DNA of 64,000 bases from Sphingobacterium alkalisoli (GCF_005049105.1 NZ_SUKA01000001.1:1054001-1118000), one strand, 5' to 3'; positions 28,501 through 37,346 are shown, numbered from the stretch's first letter. Translations and numbers: made by a program. The notes: a model not told the origin generated them from the sequence alone.

Positions 28501-30867
28501 ATGAGGATTTTAGTTGCAATAATCTTAGTATGGATGTTTGCTGGCCAGGTGTGCGCTGCTGATGGATTCAAACTTATCGCTAGTAATAAAGGTACCTCTG
28601 TTTATTACGGAGGTGATGAGGTGGTTGTCAATACCGCTTTAGCGATGTTGATCGAAGATTCTAAAGCCGTAGCCGGAACAGGATTTGAGCGCTTGTCGAA
28701 CGTCAAAAATGGCGGAATCATAGTGGGTATACCGGGAGAAGATGGGCAGCTTGATAAGCTGCTGTCTAAACACAACGTAGATATTTCGGATATTACCGGG
28801 CAATGGGAAGCTTTTCAAATCAAGGTAGTACAAACGAATAGGGGGGCTAATTTATTCGTGTTGGGAAGTGATCCACGTGGAGCCGCCTATGGGGTGTTGG
28901 AACTGTCGCGCCTGATAGGTGTTTCGCCCTGGGTATGGTGGGCAGATACCAGACCGATTAAAAAAAGCGACCTATCAATACCGATGGATTATGAAGATAG
29001 ACAAAAACCTTCTGTTCAATACCGGGGTATATTCCTTAATGATGAAGATTGGGGGCTCATGCCCTGGAGTAGTATGACGTACGAACCTTCTGACCGAAAA
29101 GGACAGATTGGTCCCAAAACCTATTCGCGGATCTTCGAACTGTTGTTACGTTTACGGGCCAATACCTTATGGCCAGCCATGCATGAAGTCACGATTCCTT
29201 TTTATTTTACGTCTGGTAACAGAGAAGCTGCAGCGAAATATGGTATTATATTAGGTACATCCCACTGTGAGCCACTAATGCGTAACAGTGCCCGAGAATG
29301 GGATGTGTCTGGTAAAGGGGATTATAATTATGTGACCAACAAACCTGAGCTGTTAAACTATTGGAAGGAGCGACTGAAAGAACTACAAGGTGCAGACAAT
29401 ATCTTTACAATTGGATTACGCGGAAAGCACGATGGGATGATGCAAGGTGTAAAAAGTCAGGCGCAGCATAAGACGGTGCTGTCTCAGGTATTACCCGATC
29501 AAAGGGAACTACTTAAAAAATATATTAATCCAGATCTGACCCGGGTGCCACAGGTTTTTATCCCTTACAAAGAGGTACTTGATGTGTATAATGACGGACT
29601 CGATGTGCCGGAGGACGTCACCTTGGTATGGTGTGACGATAATTATGGTTATATCAAGCATTTTCCGGATGATGCCGAACGTGCGCGAAATGGCGGAAAT
29701 GGTCTATACTATCATGTTTCTTACTGGGGGCGCCCGCACGACTACCTATGGCTCTCGACGATCAATCCAGCGCTGTTGCATCAACAAATGAGCTTAGCGT
29801 ACGAGAAAGGGGTGCAGAAGCTGTGGATCGTGAATGTGGGTGATATCAAGCCTGCGGAATACCAAATAGAACTGTTCTTAGATATGGCCTGGGATGTGGA
29901 GAAGGTAAACAAACAAGGCGTTGCTGCACATATAACGCAGTGGCTAAATACCAATATAGGTTCAGCTGCAGGGAAGAAGTTAGTCCCGGTTTTACAAGAA
30001 TACTATCGCCTAGCATATATCCGAAAGCCGGAGCATATGGGTAATACACGCATGGAAGAAAGGGATCCGATCCATAAGATTGTCAAGGACCTAGACTGGA
30101 GCGAAGCTGAAATTCGCGAACGACTCCGTGAGTATAGTAAGCTTTCGGATCAGGTGGAGAAAATTGAAGCACTTGTACCGCAGGCACAGCAGTCTGCCTA
30201 TTTTCAATTGATAAAATATCCCGTACAGGCAGCAGCACAGATGAATAAAAAAATCTTGCATGCACAGCTTGCCCGGCACGGAAAAAGTTCGTGGCAAGAT
30301 AGCCATCAAGCGTTTGATAGTATTGTAGCGCTAACGGTACAGTATAATCAATTGGAAGATGGTAAGTGGAACCGCATAATGGACTATAAGCCGCGCGACC
30401 TCGCAGTATATCAGCGGATACCGGAAGAGAAAGCGAAAGGTGAGCTTAGGCAGTCAGTTACTCCACGATACCGGTTTGATGTTGTCGACTTCGATAAAGC
30501 AGGGGCAGATGCCATTTTGATGGACGGCTTGGGTTATACAAATCGAGTGTTATCCATTCCCAAAGGGCAACAGGTTTCTGTGGTGTTTACACATGAAGCC
30601 CGAGATTCAGTGGTCGTTGAAGTACGTTTACTACCTAATCATGCCGTAGATGGCAAGCAATTGCGCTTCGGTATTTCAATAGACGACGGAACCTTTCAGG
30701 AAGTATCATACAAAACACAGGGGAGAAGCGACGAATGGAAAGACAATGTGCTGCGCAACCAGGCGATCCGAACCGTGAAGCTACCGATCGTCGGCATCGG
30801 AAAGCACAAACTACGTATTAAAGCGCTTGATGAGGGCGTGGTGCTTGATCAGGTATCTGTTTTTTAA
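28501..30867 (+). CDS. glycoside hydrolase family 115 (xylan alpha-1,2-glucuronidase)
   Basis: Removes (4-O-methyl)glucuronic acid side chains from glucuronoxylan. It is 788 residues with a signal peptide (MRILVAIILVWMFAGQVCA). The N-terminal domain includes DPRGAAYGVLELSRLIGVSP, and the central barrel has YRGIFLNDEDWGLMPW, RLRANTLWPAMHE, GTSHCEPLMRN and FTIGLRGKHDGMM, all very characteristic of GH115. A helical part and a C-terminal beta-sandwich (FGISIDDGTFQEV) complete the family layout, so it is not truncated. It stands alone between arginase and nhaA genes, separated from the esterases, yet it fits the same plant wall substrate range. Confidence 0.92.
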   Translation: MRILVAIILVWMFAGQVCAADGFKLIASNKGTSVYYGGDEVVVNTALAMLIEDSKAVAGTGFERLSNVKNGGIIVGIPGEDGQLDKLLSKHNVDISDITGQWEAFQIKVVQTNRGANLFVLGSDPRGAAYGVLELSRLIGVSPWVWWADTRPIKKSDLSIPMDYEDRQKPSVQYRGIFLNDEDWGLMPWSSMTYEPSDRKGQIGPKTYSRIFELLLRLRANTLWPAMHEVTIPFYFTSGNREAAAKYGIILGTSHCEPLMRNSAREWDVSGKGDYNYVTNKPELLNYWKERLKELQGADNIFTIGLRGKHDGMMQGVKSQAQHKTVLSQVLPDQRELLKKYINPDLTRVPQVFIPYKEVLDVYNDGLDVPEDVTLVWCDDNYGYIKHFPDDAERARNGGNGLYYHVSYWGRPHDYLWLSTINPALLHQQMSLAYEKGVQKLWIVNVGDIKPAEYQIELFLDMAWDVEKVNKQGVAAHITQWLNTNIGSAAGKKLVPVLQEYYRLAYIRKPEHMGNTRMEERDPIHKIVKDLDWSEAEIRERLREYSKLSDQVEKIEALVPQAQQSAYFQLIKYPVQAAAQMNKKILHAQLARHGKSSWQDSHQAFDSIVALTVQYNQLEDGKWNRIMDYKPRDLAVYQRIPEEKAKGELRQSVTPRYRFDVVDFDKAGADAILMDGLGYTNRVLSIPKGQQVSVVFTHEARDSVVVEVRLLPNHAVDGKQLRFGISIDDGTFQEVSYKTQGRSDEWKDNVLRNQAIRTVKLPIVGIGKHKLRIKALDEGVVLDQVSVF

Positions 30868-30918
30868 TAGGTAGGTAGACAAATGAATGCATTCGTCTAC
30901 TTACTCTATTCTCGTATT

Positions 30919-32109
30919 CTAAATTTTTGCTTTAGTCACTCTAGCTTTGCTCCCTTCGGCACGTAATAGGTAATAGCCCGCCAGTCCTGCAAGTAAGGAA
31001 GTGATCAGAATGGATAGCTTGGCCTCATTGACATATAAGGGGTGGTCAAAAGACAGGATGGCAATAAAGATGGACATCGTAAATCCTATTCCCGACAATA
31101 GACCGACTCCGATAATATGTTTAAAGTTACTTCCTGCTGGCAAACTGCTAATTTTTAATTTTGTGGCAAGAAACGTCATGGAGAAGATCCCCAGGGGTTT
31201 GCCTAAAAGTAATCCTAAGGTAATACCTAGTCCTAATGGCGCTACAAGTCCGTCTAACATTTCGCTTTGTAGGGTAATGTTGGTATTGGCAAAGGCGAAA
31301 ATAGGGATAATCAAGAAATTGACCGGTTTGAGCAAGGCATGTTCCAAACGTTCTAAGGGAGACTCTATCTCTGTATTGTTTGTGGGGATAGTTACTGCCA
31401 CGAGTACTCCGGCGATCGTAGCATGTATGCCGGAATGGTGAACAAAGTACCAGATGAAAGCTCCAGGAATAAGATAAAGGTAGGGGTTTTGGATGTTCAT
31501 TCGGTTCATAATGAGTAGTACAACCATACCTACTCCCGCGTATAGCAGATAGGTCATTTCTACACCTGATGAATAAAAGAAGGCGATGACCATAATCGCG
31601 ATCAGGTCGTCAACAATTGCTGAGGCAGCTAGAAATATTTTTAGGCTGGCAGGAATCCGTTTTCCTAATATGCCGATAACAGCTAGTGCAAAGGCGATAT
31701 CTGTAGCCATGGGGATTCCCCAGCCTCCGGCGGTATCGGTACCTGCATTAAATGCTACGTAAATCAGCGCAGGTACTGCAGCGCCACCTAGAGCAGCCAA
31801 GACAGGTAATGAGGCCTTCCGGGGAGAGGATAATTCTCCCTCCACAATTTCACGCTTGATCTCAAGTCCTACCAGCAAAAAAAAGATGGCCATCAATCCG
31901 TCGTTTATCCATAAGAGAATACTGTAATTTAAATGAACAAACTCCGACTCATAACCTAACTTCATATTTAACAAAGATTGTAAGGAGGAAGCTAAAGGTG
32001 AGTTCGCTATGATAAGCGATAAAATAACACCTGCAAAAAGTAGTATGCCACCGGCATTAGCGGATTTGAAGAATTTTCTAAAGATGTCGAGATTGATACG
32101 ATTTGCCAT
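30919..32109 (-). CDS. nhaA: Na+/H+ antiporter NhaA
   Basis: Inner-membrane exchanger that expels Na+ for protons and helps pH and salt balance. The 396 residues form about 12 helices, and the ion-binding Asp pair is in SAIVDDLIAIMV (near residues 167-168). ATDIAFALAVIGILG and GLEIKREIVEGELSSP are other NhaA hallmarks. It stands as a single gene, convergent with GH115. An inverted repeat lies 100 nt upstream in its leader. Confidence 0.96.
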   Translation of the reverse strand: MANRINLDIFRKFFKSANAGGILLFAGVILSLIIANSPLASSLQSLLNMKLGYESEFVHLNYSILLWINDGLMAIFFLLVGLEIKREIVEGELSSPRKASLPVLAALGGAAVPALIYVAFNAGTDTAGGWGIPMATDIAFALAVIGILGKRIPASLKIFLAASAIVDDLIAIMVIAFFYSSGVEMTYLLYAGVGMVVLLIMNRMNIQNPYLYLIPGAFIWYFVHHSGIHATIAGVLVAVTIPTNNTEIESPLERLEHALLKPVNFLIIPIFAFANTNITLQSEMLDGLVAPLGLGITLGLLLGKPLGIFSMTFLATKLKISSLPAGSNFKHIIGVGLLSGIGFTMSIFIAILSFDHPLYVNEAKLSILITSLLAGLAGYYLLRAEGSKARVTKAKI

Positions 32110-32211
32110 GAATGGTACATGTTTTTTAGTTACTTTAGGTATAATACACTTTATGAAGGAAATGTTTGAAAAAATTTAAATTTGGTATGCGGTGGTGAAA
32201 TGCCATTTTTT

Positions 32212-32238
32212 ATTAAGGGTCGTTGTGCAACCCTTAAT
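32212..32238. repeat. inverted repeat upstream of nhaA
   Basis: ATTAAGGGT and ACCCTTAAT form a perfect 9-bp stem with a 9-nt loop, about 105 nt before the nhaA start. No T-run follows on the minus strand, so it is not a standard terminator. It could be an operator or RNA leader hairpin; nothing in the sequence decides. Confidence 0.45.
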
Positions 32239-32344
32239 ATCCGTACGAGAAACAATTTTGGTTACCGTACGTTAAACCTTAATATTGCCGGAGGTAACCT
32301 ACATTGATATGGAAAGGACAGATTTTATTACATGAGAAGTTGAG

Positions 32345-32581
32345 ATGCATAACGAAGAAAAGCAAAGTAGTAAGCAAAACGAGACGGTCGCTGCTGCGTT
32401 AAGGAGAAAATTAGATGCGGTATACTCGGCTATTAGGGATTGGATGAGCCCTTCAAAGGATCAGCATACGGTTGTACAAATCCTGATTTTTATCTTGAAG
32501 CTACCTGTATTGTTGTTGATTTTAGCCGTGTCGCCAGTTTTTATCCTGCTCATGGGGATCGTAGTGCTCATCGCGTTGTGA
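32345..32581 (+). CDS. small membrane protein
   Basis: 78 residues: a charged, soluble N-terminal half (KQSSKQNETVAAALRRKLDA) and two hydrophobic stretches covering roughly 45-78 (ILIFILKLPVLLLILAVSP, then FILLMGIVVLIAL). I recognise no family. Its stop overlaps the start of the next gene as GTGA, so the pair is likely translated together and may act together in the membrane. Confidence 0.6.
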   Translation: MHNEEKQSSKQNETVAAALRRKLDAVYSAIRDWMSPSKDQHTVVQILIFILKLPVLLLILAVSPVFILLMGIVVLIAL

Positions 32582-32946
32582 AGACAAGCAGGTATCAATA
32601 TCTTCTGTTTACCGTATGCTGCATTCTTTTTTTATTTCATCAGTACCTGCAACACATAAAAGCGGTTTCAATTCCACTTGCTGATAATTATCTCGATCCG
32701 CTATTGATGATGCCAATACTCTTACAATTCGTATGTTGGGAACACCAATGCATAAAGGGGAAAAAGGATTTTTTTTTACCAAGCTCATACTTGTCGGGCT
32801 ACTTCATATTGGTATCTATTCTAGCAGAAATTGTATTTCCCAGAATTAATCCTAAACTTGTTGGAGATCCCTGGGATGTCATGTGTTATGCGTTAGGGAC
32901 CATTGTTTATAGCGTTGCACAAAGGACAGGCCTAAGAAATGACTAG
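32578..32946 (+). CDS. predicted integral membrane protein (magnesium-citrate-transporter-like/VanZ-like small protein)
   Basis: About 122 residues from a GTG start that overlaps the preceding stop by GTGA. It has three or four hydrophobic helices: YLLFTVCCILFLFHQYL, PLLMMPILLQFVCW, YLSGYFILVSILAEIVF, and the end DPWDVMCYALGTIVYSVAQ. The NYLDPLLMMPI and DPWDVMCYALG segments resemble short Bacteroidota membrane proteins often labelled magnesium citrate secondary transporter; that label is weakly founded and transport is unproven. The frame runs back to 32440 inside the upstream gene, but that part overlaps another good gene and reads as non-membrane, so the GTG is preferred. Confidence 0.6.
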   Translation: MKTSRYQYLLFTVCCILFLFHQYLQHIKAVSIPLADNYLDPLLMMPILLQFVCWEHQCIKGKKDFFLPSSYLSGYFILVSILAEIVFPRINPKLVGDPWDVMCYALGTIVYSVAQRTGLRND

Positions 32947-33146
32947 TCTATTGCTGCGCTCATTCGAGCATAAGAAAGCTGCTGTTTTGTTCAGGGATAT
33001 AACTTGCTGCAGGGAATTAAAACGCATGGCAGAGCATGACAGTTACTCAAAAACCGAATAGTATATTCGTGTTGCAAATCTATTGTATGTGAACTTTAAG
33101 CATGTGGATAGATATTGCACGTAATCATGAATTATAAGCTATAAAA

Positions 33147-34496
33147 ATGAACAATTTTTTGATTTTAATCTTAGCGGTGCTGAGCTTAGCAGGGTGCCAA
33201 CCGAAGTCTGCCTCCGTACCTGCAGAAACGAATGATGTGAATACCCCGCTTCATCTGTTAAGGCCGGAGTATCCTGTAATGTATGGTGAAACGACACCCG
33301 ATAGCATTAAGGCTGATATGGATAAAGTATATGCTTATCTCGAAAAGGTGACGCCTGCGGGTTTGGAGCAGCAGGACAGCGACAAGGATGTCGTTGATTT
33401 CACAAAGATTGATACCAATACCGTGTTTAAAAAAGGCGACTTCCGCCTTATCAGCTATGAGTGGGGGGTAACCTACGGTGCCATGTTGCGGGCAAGCGAA
33501 GTGACCAAAGACAAGAAGTTTGTGGACTATACGCGTACACGTCTGGATCTCGTTAGCAGTGTGCTTCCAGCATTTCGTGCGTTAGAAACAAAATATGCAG
33601 GTTATCGATCTCCGGTACATTCGGTCTTGCATCCGCAGGCGCTCGACGATGCTGGAGCAATGTGTGCCGCTATGATCAAAGCGCAACGGTCGGGTGTGCT
33701 GCAAAAGGATATCCAGCCTATCGCCACCAATTATATTGATTACATCTTAAATAAGGAATTCCGCTTGGCGGATGGAACGCTGGCTCGAAATCGGCCGTTG
33801 CCCAATACCTTATGGTTAGACGATTTATACATGAGTTTGCCGGCTTTGGTACAGATGGGGAAATCAAGCGGCGAATCCAAGTATTTTGATGAGGCCATTA
33901 AACAGTTTTGGTTATTTGCGAATAGGATGTTTGTGCCGGAAAAGGGGTTGTACCGTCACGGCTGGGTGCAGGATATGGATCCCCACCCGACATTTCACTG
34001 GGCACGTGCCAACGGTTGGGCATTACTAACGAAAGTGGAGATATTGCGTGTATTGCCCGAGCAGCATTCCGGCAGAGCGGCATTAGTCGAACAGTTTAAG
34101 AAGCACGTAGCGGGATTGGCTCCGCTGCAACACGGTACTGGCTTCTGGCATCAGCTTTTGGATCGAAATGATTCATATCTGGAAACATCGGCAACAGCCA
34201 TCTATGCTTATTGTATTGCCTATGGTATCAATAACGGCTGGTTGGATGCCCGCGCTTACGGACCTATGGCTTTACAGGCTTGGAACGCGGTAAGTACCCA
34301 AATTAATACCGAGGGTCAAGTGGAAGGTACCTGTGTCGGGACGGGAATGGGGTTTGATCCGGCATTCTACTACTATAGACCTGTAAACAAATTTGCTGCG
34401 CATGGTTATGGGCCTGTATTATTAGCAGCGGCTGAAATGTATGAACTGCTCGCTACGAAGAAATATGTGATTAATGATAGCGCAGTACAGTTTTAG
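33147..34496 (+). CDS. glycoside hydrolase family 88/105 (unsaturated rhamnogalacturonyl hydrolase type)
   Basis: Cleaves the unsaturated uronate left at oligomer ends by pectate or rhamnogalacturonan lyases. The 449-residue protein has a lipoprotein signal (ILAVLSLAGC, lipid Cys near 17). The alpha6/alpha6 barrel motifs of YteR-type enzymes are present: YEWGVTYGAMLRAS, LWLDDLYMSLPAL with the catalytic Asp, YRHGWVQDMDPHPTFHWARANGW, and EGTCVGTGMGFD. No lyase gene is in the window, so its substrate must be made by an enzyme encoded elsewhere. It is monocistronic here. Confidence 0.9.
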   Translation: MNNFLILILAVLSLAGCQPKSASVPAETNDVNTPLHLLRPEYPVMYGETTPDSIKADMDKVYAYLEKVTPAGLEQQDSDKDVVDFTKIDTNTVFKKGDFRLISYEWGVTYGAMLRASEVTKDKKFVDYTRTRLDLVSSVLPAFRALETKYAGYRSPVHSVLHPQALDDAGAMCAAMIKAQRSGVLQKDIQPIATNYIDYILNKEFRLADGTLARNRPLPNTLWLDDLYMSLPALVQMGKSSGESKYFDEAIKQFWLFANRMFVPEKGLYRHGWVQDMDPHPTFHWARANGWALLTKVEILRVLPEQHSGRAALVEQFKKHVAGLAPLQHGTGFWHQLLDRNDSYLETSATAIYAYCIAYGINNGWLDARAYGPMALQAWNAVSTQINTEGQVEGTCVGTGMGFDPAFYYYRPVNKFAAHGYGPVLLAAAEMYELLATKKYVINDSAVQF

Positions 34497-34584
34497 TCGA
34501 CTAAGAAGGAAACATAAGGACTGGGAGCTAATTGTTAAATAAAATTAAATCTATAGAAATGGTAGTCTTTTAGTTTTTTTATTT

Positions 34585-34592
34585 TACATTTG
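34585..34592 (+). promoter_or_regulatory. putative -7 element before the permease gene
   Basis: TACATTTG matches TAnnTTTG. Transcription would then start after about 34598, downstream of the first in-frame ATG at 34594, and this favours the ATG at 34624 as the true start. Confidence 0.35.
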
Positions 34593-34623
34593 TATGTTGA
34601 ATGTTTTACACAGCGTAATTTGT

Positions 34624-35523
34624 ATGGAAAAAGCACTAGCAATATTAAATCTGAATAAACTAAAAGGTAAGGTCACCCTAAAGCATGTGGGCTGGATTAT
34701 TGTTTCTCTTAAAGTTATTATATTACTTTATTTTATACATCTCGTCATTGAAGGTGTTCAGGCAAACACTTTTCAATTTGGTTCTATGTTTTTTGGGTTC
34801 ATAGTAGCAGGCTTTGTAGCGCAACTGATCGATGGTGCTTTAGGAATGGCCTATGGTGTGAGTTGTACGAGTTTATTGTTATGGTTTGGTATTCCACCCA
34901 AGTTTGCATCTGCGAGTGTACACACCTCTGAAATATTTACGACCGGCGTGTCAGGTTTGTCACACATCCGTTTTAAAAATATCGACAAAAAACTTTTCTT
35001 TCAAATTGCAATAACAGGAAGTATAGGAGCTATACTTGGCGCTTATTTGCTATCTGATATACTTGATGGTAACTTAATAAAGCCCTACATCTCTGTTTAT
35101 TTGTTAGGACTGGGTTTATATCTACTTTTCAAAGCCTATAGAAATAAGGCCAAGGCAGCCCGTAAAATAAAAAATGCACCGCTTTTAGCATTCTGCGGTG
35201 GATTATTGGATGCCATCGGCGGTGGCGGGTGGGGACCCATCGTCACTTCGAACTTGTTAAGCCAAGGAAAAAATGCCCGGGAATCCATAGGTACGGTTAA
35301 TACCGCAGAATTTTTTGTCACCTATTTTGCGACGGCCGTATTTATTTTCGTTCTAGGCGTTCAACACCTAGAAATCGTATTGGGTCTTATCATCGGTGGT
35401 GTTATTGCAGCGCCCGTAGGCGCATATGTAGCTTCCCGGATCAATCCACGTGTTTTGCTTACGCTAGTGGGCGTAATGGTAGTATTGATTTCTTCTTGGA
35501 GTATCTTTCAAGCCTGGTTCTAA
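34624..35523 (+). CDS. TauE/SafE (TSUP) family permease
   Basis: About 299 residues with eight predicted membrane segments and the paired TSUP motifs, GFVAQLIDGALGMAYGVS in the first half and CGGLLDAIGGGGWGPIVTS in the second. Members export sulfite, sulfonates or other organosulfur anions, though most are uncharacterised. The frame starts at 34594, but a promoter-like -7 element overlaps that ATG, so 34624 (MEKALAILNLNKLKG) is preferred. Its stop overlaps the stop of the convergent DUF4256 gene. Confidence 0.88.
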   Translation: MEKALAILNLNKLKGKVTLKHVGWIIVSLKVIILLYFIHLVIEGVQANTFQFGSMFFGFIVAGFVAQLIDGALGMAYGVSCTSLLLWFGIPPKFASASVHTSEIFTTGVSGLSHIRFKNIDKKLFFQIAITGSIGAILGAYLLSDILDGNLIKPYISVYLLGLGLYLLFKAYRNKAKAARKIKNAPLLAFCGGLLDAIGGGGWGPIVTSNLLSQGKNARESIGTVNTAEFFVTYFATAVFIFVLGVQHLEIVLGLIIGGVIAAPVGAYVASRINPRVLLTLVGVMVVLISSWSIFQAWF

Positions 35524-36095
35524 ACTTTCAACAGTCCGCGAAATCCCCTAGCTCCATAATACGACTCTGCGCCGTTGTGATAGATGAATACGCGGCCGAA
35601 ACGCAAATCGCCAAAAATTGCCCCGCCTAGCTCTCTAATTTCGGTTGGAGTCGCTACCCAACTGGACGTTTTGGTGTCAAACTTTCCCAATTGCTGCAGA
35701 TCACGGTATTGTTCTTCCGTTAAGAGCTCAATCCCCATTTCCGCTGCCATACCTACAGCACTGTTTTTCGGCTTATGCTCTTTTCTTGATTCCAGTGCAT
35801 CCTGATCGTAGCAAAGACTTCTACGGCCTTTAGGACTTTCGGCCGAGCAATCGCAAAAAAGGTACTGATCCGTTTTTGCATCGTAGCCTATTACGTCAGG
35901 TTCTCCGCCGGTCTCTTCCATTTCGTTGAGAGACCAAAGCTTTTCTGCATCCTTTTCTAGGTTAGTTTGTACTTTTTGCCAATCCAGTTCCTGATGGCGA
36001 TCCATATGTTTTTCGAAGCGGGCGTGTAAAATTTTGAACAACTCGAGCATTCGTTCCTGCGGTAATGTTACACTATTGGAAGTAGTTTTTTTCAT
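35520..36095 (-). CDS. DUF4256 domain protein
   Basis: A soluble 191-residue protein of the DUF4256 type, recognised from the run of motifs YLFCDCSAESPKGRRSLCYD, GMAAEMGIELLTEEQYR and GGAIFGDLRFGRVFIYHNGA. No catalytic residues can be assigned. It is the last gene of the arsR-SRPBCC-DoxX group, 30 bp after DoxX, and overlaps the permease stop by 4 bp in convergent orientation. Confidence 0.85.
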   Translation of the reverse strand: MKKTTSNSVTLPQERMLELFKILHARFEKHMDRHQELDWQKVQTNLEKDAEKLWSLNEMEETGGEPDVIGYDAKTDQYLFCDCSAESPKGRRSLCYDQDALESRKEHKPKNSAVGMAAEMGIELLTEEQYRDLQQLGKFDTKTSSWVATPTEIRELGGAIFGDLRFGRVFIYHNGAESYYGARGFRGLLKV

Positions 36096-36125
36096 CTTTT
36101 ATCTTAGTTTAATATACAAGTAAAT

Positions 36126-36494
36126 TTAAAATTTTCTATCCGATGGACGAAGGAACCAGGAAGCAATAGTGAGAAAAAGAAGGAGTAAGGAAGGAAGAAC
36201 GTCAGTTACGGCGTCACCTAAAGCGATATGCGATATTATTGCACCTGATGCAACAAAGAAAAATCCTGCATAAGCCCATTCCTTTATCAGGGGCAGTCTG
36301 GGGAGAAGAATGGCTATAACACCCAATATTTTCCAAACGCCCAGTACCGTAAGTAGATAGTCTGGATAGCCTAAGTGGCTAAAGGCTTCAACCTCGTCCT
36401 TCATGTTGATTAATTGTACTATTCCAGTTGATAGCATTCCCAATGCTAGCCAAATAGTAACAACCCAATAGGTGATTTTCTGTGTTTTTGTCAT
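36126..36494 (-). CDS. DoxX family membrane protein
   Basis: 122 residues in four transmembrane helices with the DoxX-like signature (MLSTGIVQLIN, LGVWKILGVIAILLPRLPLIKEWAYAGF). The family is linked to redox or thiosulfate metabolism in some species, but the role in such small operons is unknown. It starts 3 bp after the SRPBCC gene stop, so it is co-transcribed with it. Confidence 0.88.
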   Translation of the reverse strand: MTKTQKITYWVVTIWLALGMLSTGIVQLINMKDEVEAFSHLGYPDYLLTVLGVWKILGVIAILLPRLPLIKEWAYAGFFFVASGAIISHIALGDAVTDVLPSLLLLFLTIASWFLRPSDRKF

Positions 36495-36497
36495 AAT

Positions 36498-36968
36498 TTA
36501 CTGTTTTATCGTGTGCATTATTTTTTCCAATGTATTATGGGCTAGGTTAATACCTTTAGCAAATGGCATTTGTAACATCATGTCTCTGTCCGCTACGGAC
36601 TTGTAAATAATGTGTATTGTCAATTTGCTGTTGTGCTCAGTCATTTCGGTAAATTCCAAAAACTCAAGCTGAACAGGAAACGGCGTGTTTTCCATTTCAA
36701 ATGTCCGGGTAATTTTATGATTTGGAATGAATTCATGAATGACTCCGTTGGCCCTGAATAGCACATTTCCTTGGTTATCTTTTGTTTCAAATTGATAACC
36801 CCCATGTACTTTGCTTTCCATCTTTAGTACTTTATTGCCCATCCATTGTTCTACGAGATCAGCCTCGGTATATGCTTTAAAAAGTAAGTTTACGGGCAAT
36901 TCAAACTCCCGTGTAATGATTATTTCCTGTTTGCCTTCTTCGGCATTTACCTTCGTTTTTAATTCCAT
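36498..36968 (-). CDS. SRPBCC/AHSA1-type protein
   Basis: 156 residues with the START-like fold of Aha1-type proteins: REFELPVNLLFKAYTEADLVEQW at the start, GGYQFETKDNQGNVLFRANGVIHEF in the middle and a long C-terminal helix (FAKGINLAHNTLEKIMHTI). Such proteins bind hydrophobic ligands in a cavity. The gene follows the ArsR gene by 7 bp, a combination very frequent in bacteria, and is under its control. Confidence 0.9.
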   Translation of the reverse strand: MELKTKVNAEEGKQEIIITREFELPVNLLFKAYTEADLVEQWMGNKVLKMESKVHGGYQFETKDNQGNVLFRANGVIHEFIPNHKITRTFEMENTPFPVQLEFLEFTEMTEHNSKLTIHIIYKSVADRDMMLQMPFAKGINLAHNTLEKIMHTIKQ

Positions 36969-36975
36969 TGTACCG

Positions 36976-37296
36976 CTATTTAGATTTATAGTTTTTCATC
37001 ACGTCTTCCAGTTTATTGAACCTCTCATCCCACATCTGACGGAACGGTTCCACAAAATCCGCGATTTCCTTTATTTTTTTTGGATTTAGCTGATAATAAA
37101 TTTCTCGACCATTTTGCTCTTTTTCCAGCAAGTCACACTCCGTTAGAATTTGTAGGTGCTTCGAAACGGTTGGCCGTGCCGTATCAAAGTTTGATGCTAT
37201 TGCTCCTGCTGTCATGGATTGCGAAGCAAGTAATAGCAATATGGCTCTTCTTGTTGGGTCGGCTATTGCCTGGAATACGTCTCGTCTCAGATTCAT
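36976..37296 (-). CDS. ArsR family transcriptional repressor
   Basis: A 106-residue winged-helix regulator: [30 protein letters not shown], then [33 protein letters not shown]. The metal-binding ELCVC motif of metal sensors is absent, so it belongs to the non-metal branch that is usually paired with SRPBCC proteins. It is the first gene of a four-gene operon and lies 12-15 nt after its own promoter, where a palindrome suggests autorepression. Confidence 0.92.
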   Translation of the reverse strand: MNLRRDVFQAIADPTRRAILLLLASQSMTAGAIASNFDTARPTVSKHLQILTECDLLEKEQNGREIYYQLNPKKIKEIADFVEPFRQMWDERFNKLEDVMKNYKSK

Positions 37297-37314
37297 TATG
37301 AAGTCATTTGACTA

Positions 37315-37346
37315 CAAATATAAGTGTAGCTGTTTGGCTACGCAAA
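37315..37346 (-). promoter_or_regulatory. promoter and operator of the arsR operon
   Basis: On the minus strand: TTTG (complement 37343-37346), 20 bp, TATATTTG (37322 to 37315), an exact match to the Bacteroidota consensus. Inside the spacer is GTAGC-TGTTTG-GCTAC (37326-37341), an inverted repeat in the ideal position for a repressor such as ArsR. The leader would be only about 12 nt. Confidence 0.65.

Noticed and set aside
30875..30900. Terminator between GH115 and nhaA
   Set aside because: GTAGAC/GTCTAC pair but the stem has mismatches and no T-run follows on either strand, so it was not called.
31001..31441. 146-codon open frame on the plus strand
   Set aside because: Antisense to nhaA, whose membrane helices explain the open frame.
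32440..32577. Upstream extension of the second small membrane protein
   Set aside because: Overlaps the 78-residue gene in another frame; the GTG at 32578 overlapping the stop is the more natural start.
34495..34504. TAGTCGACTA palindrome at the GH105 stop
   Set aside because: Only 10 bp without loop or T-run; too short to call a terminator or operator.
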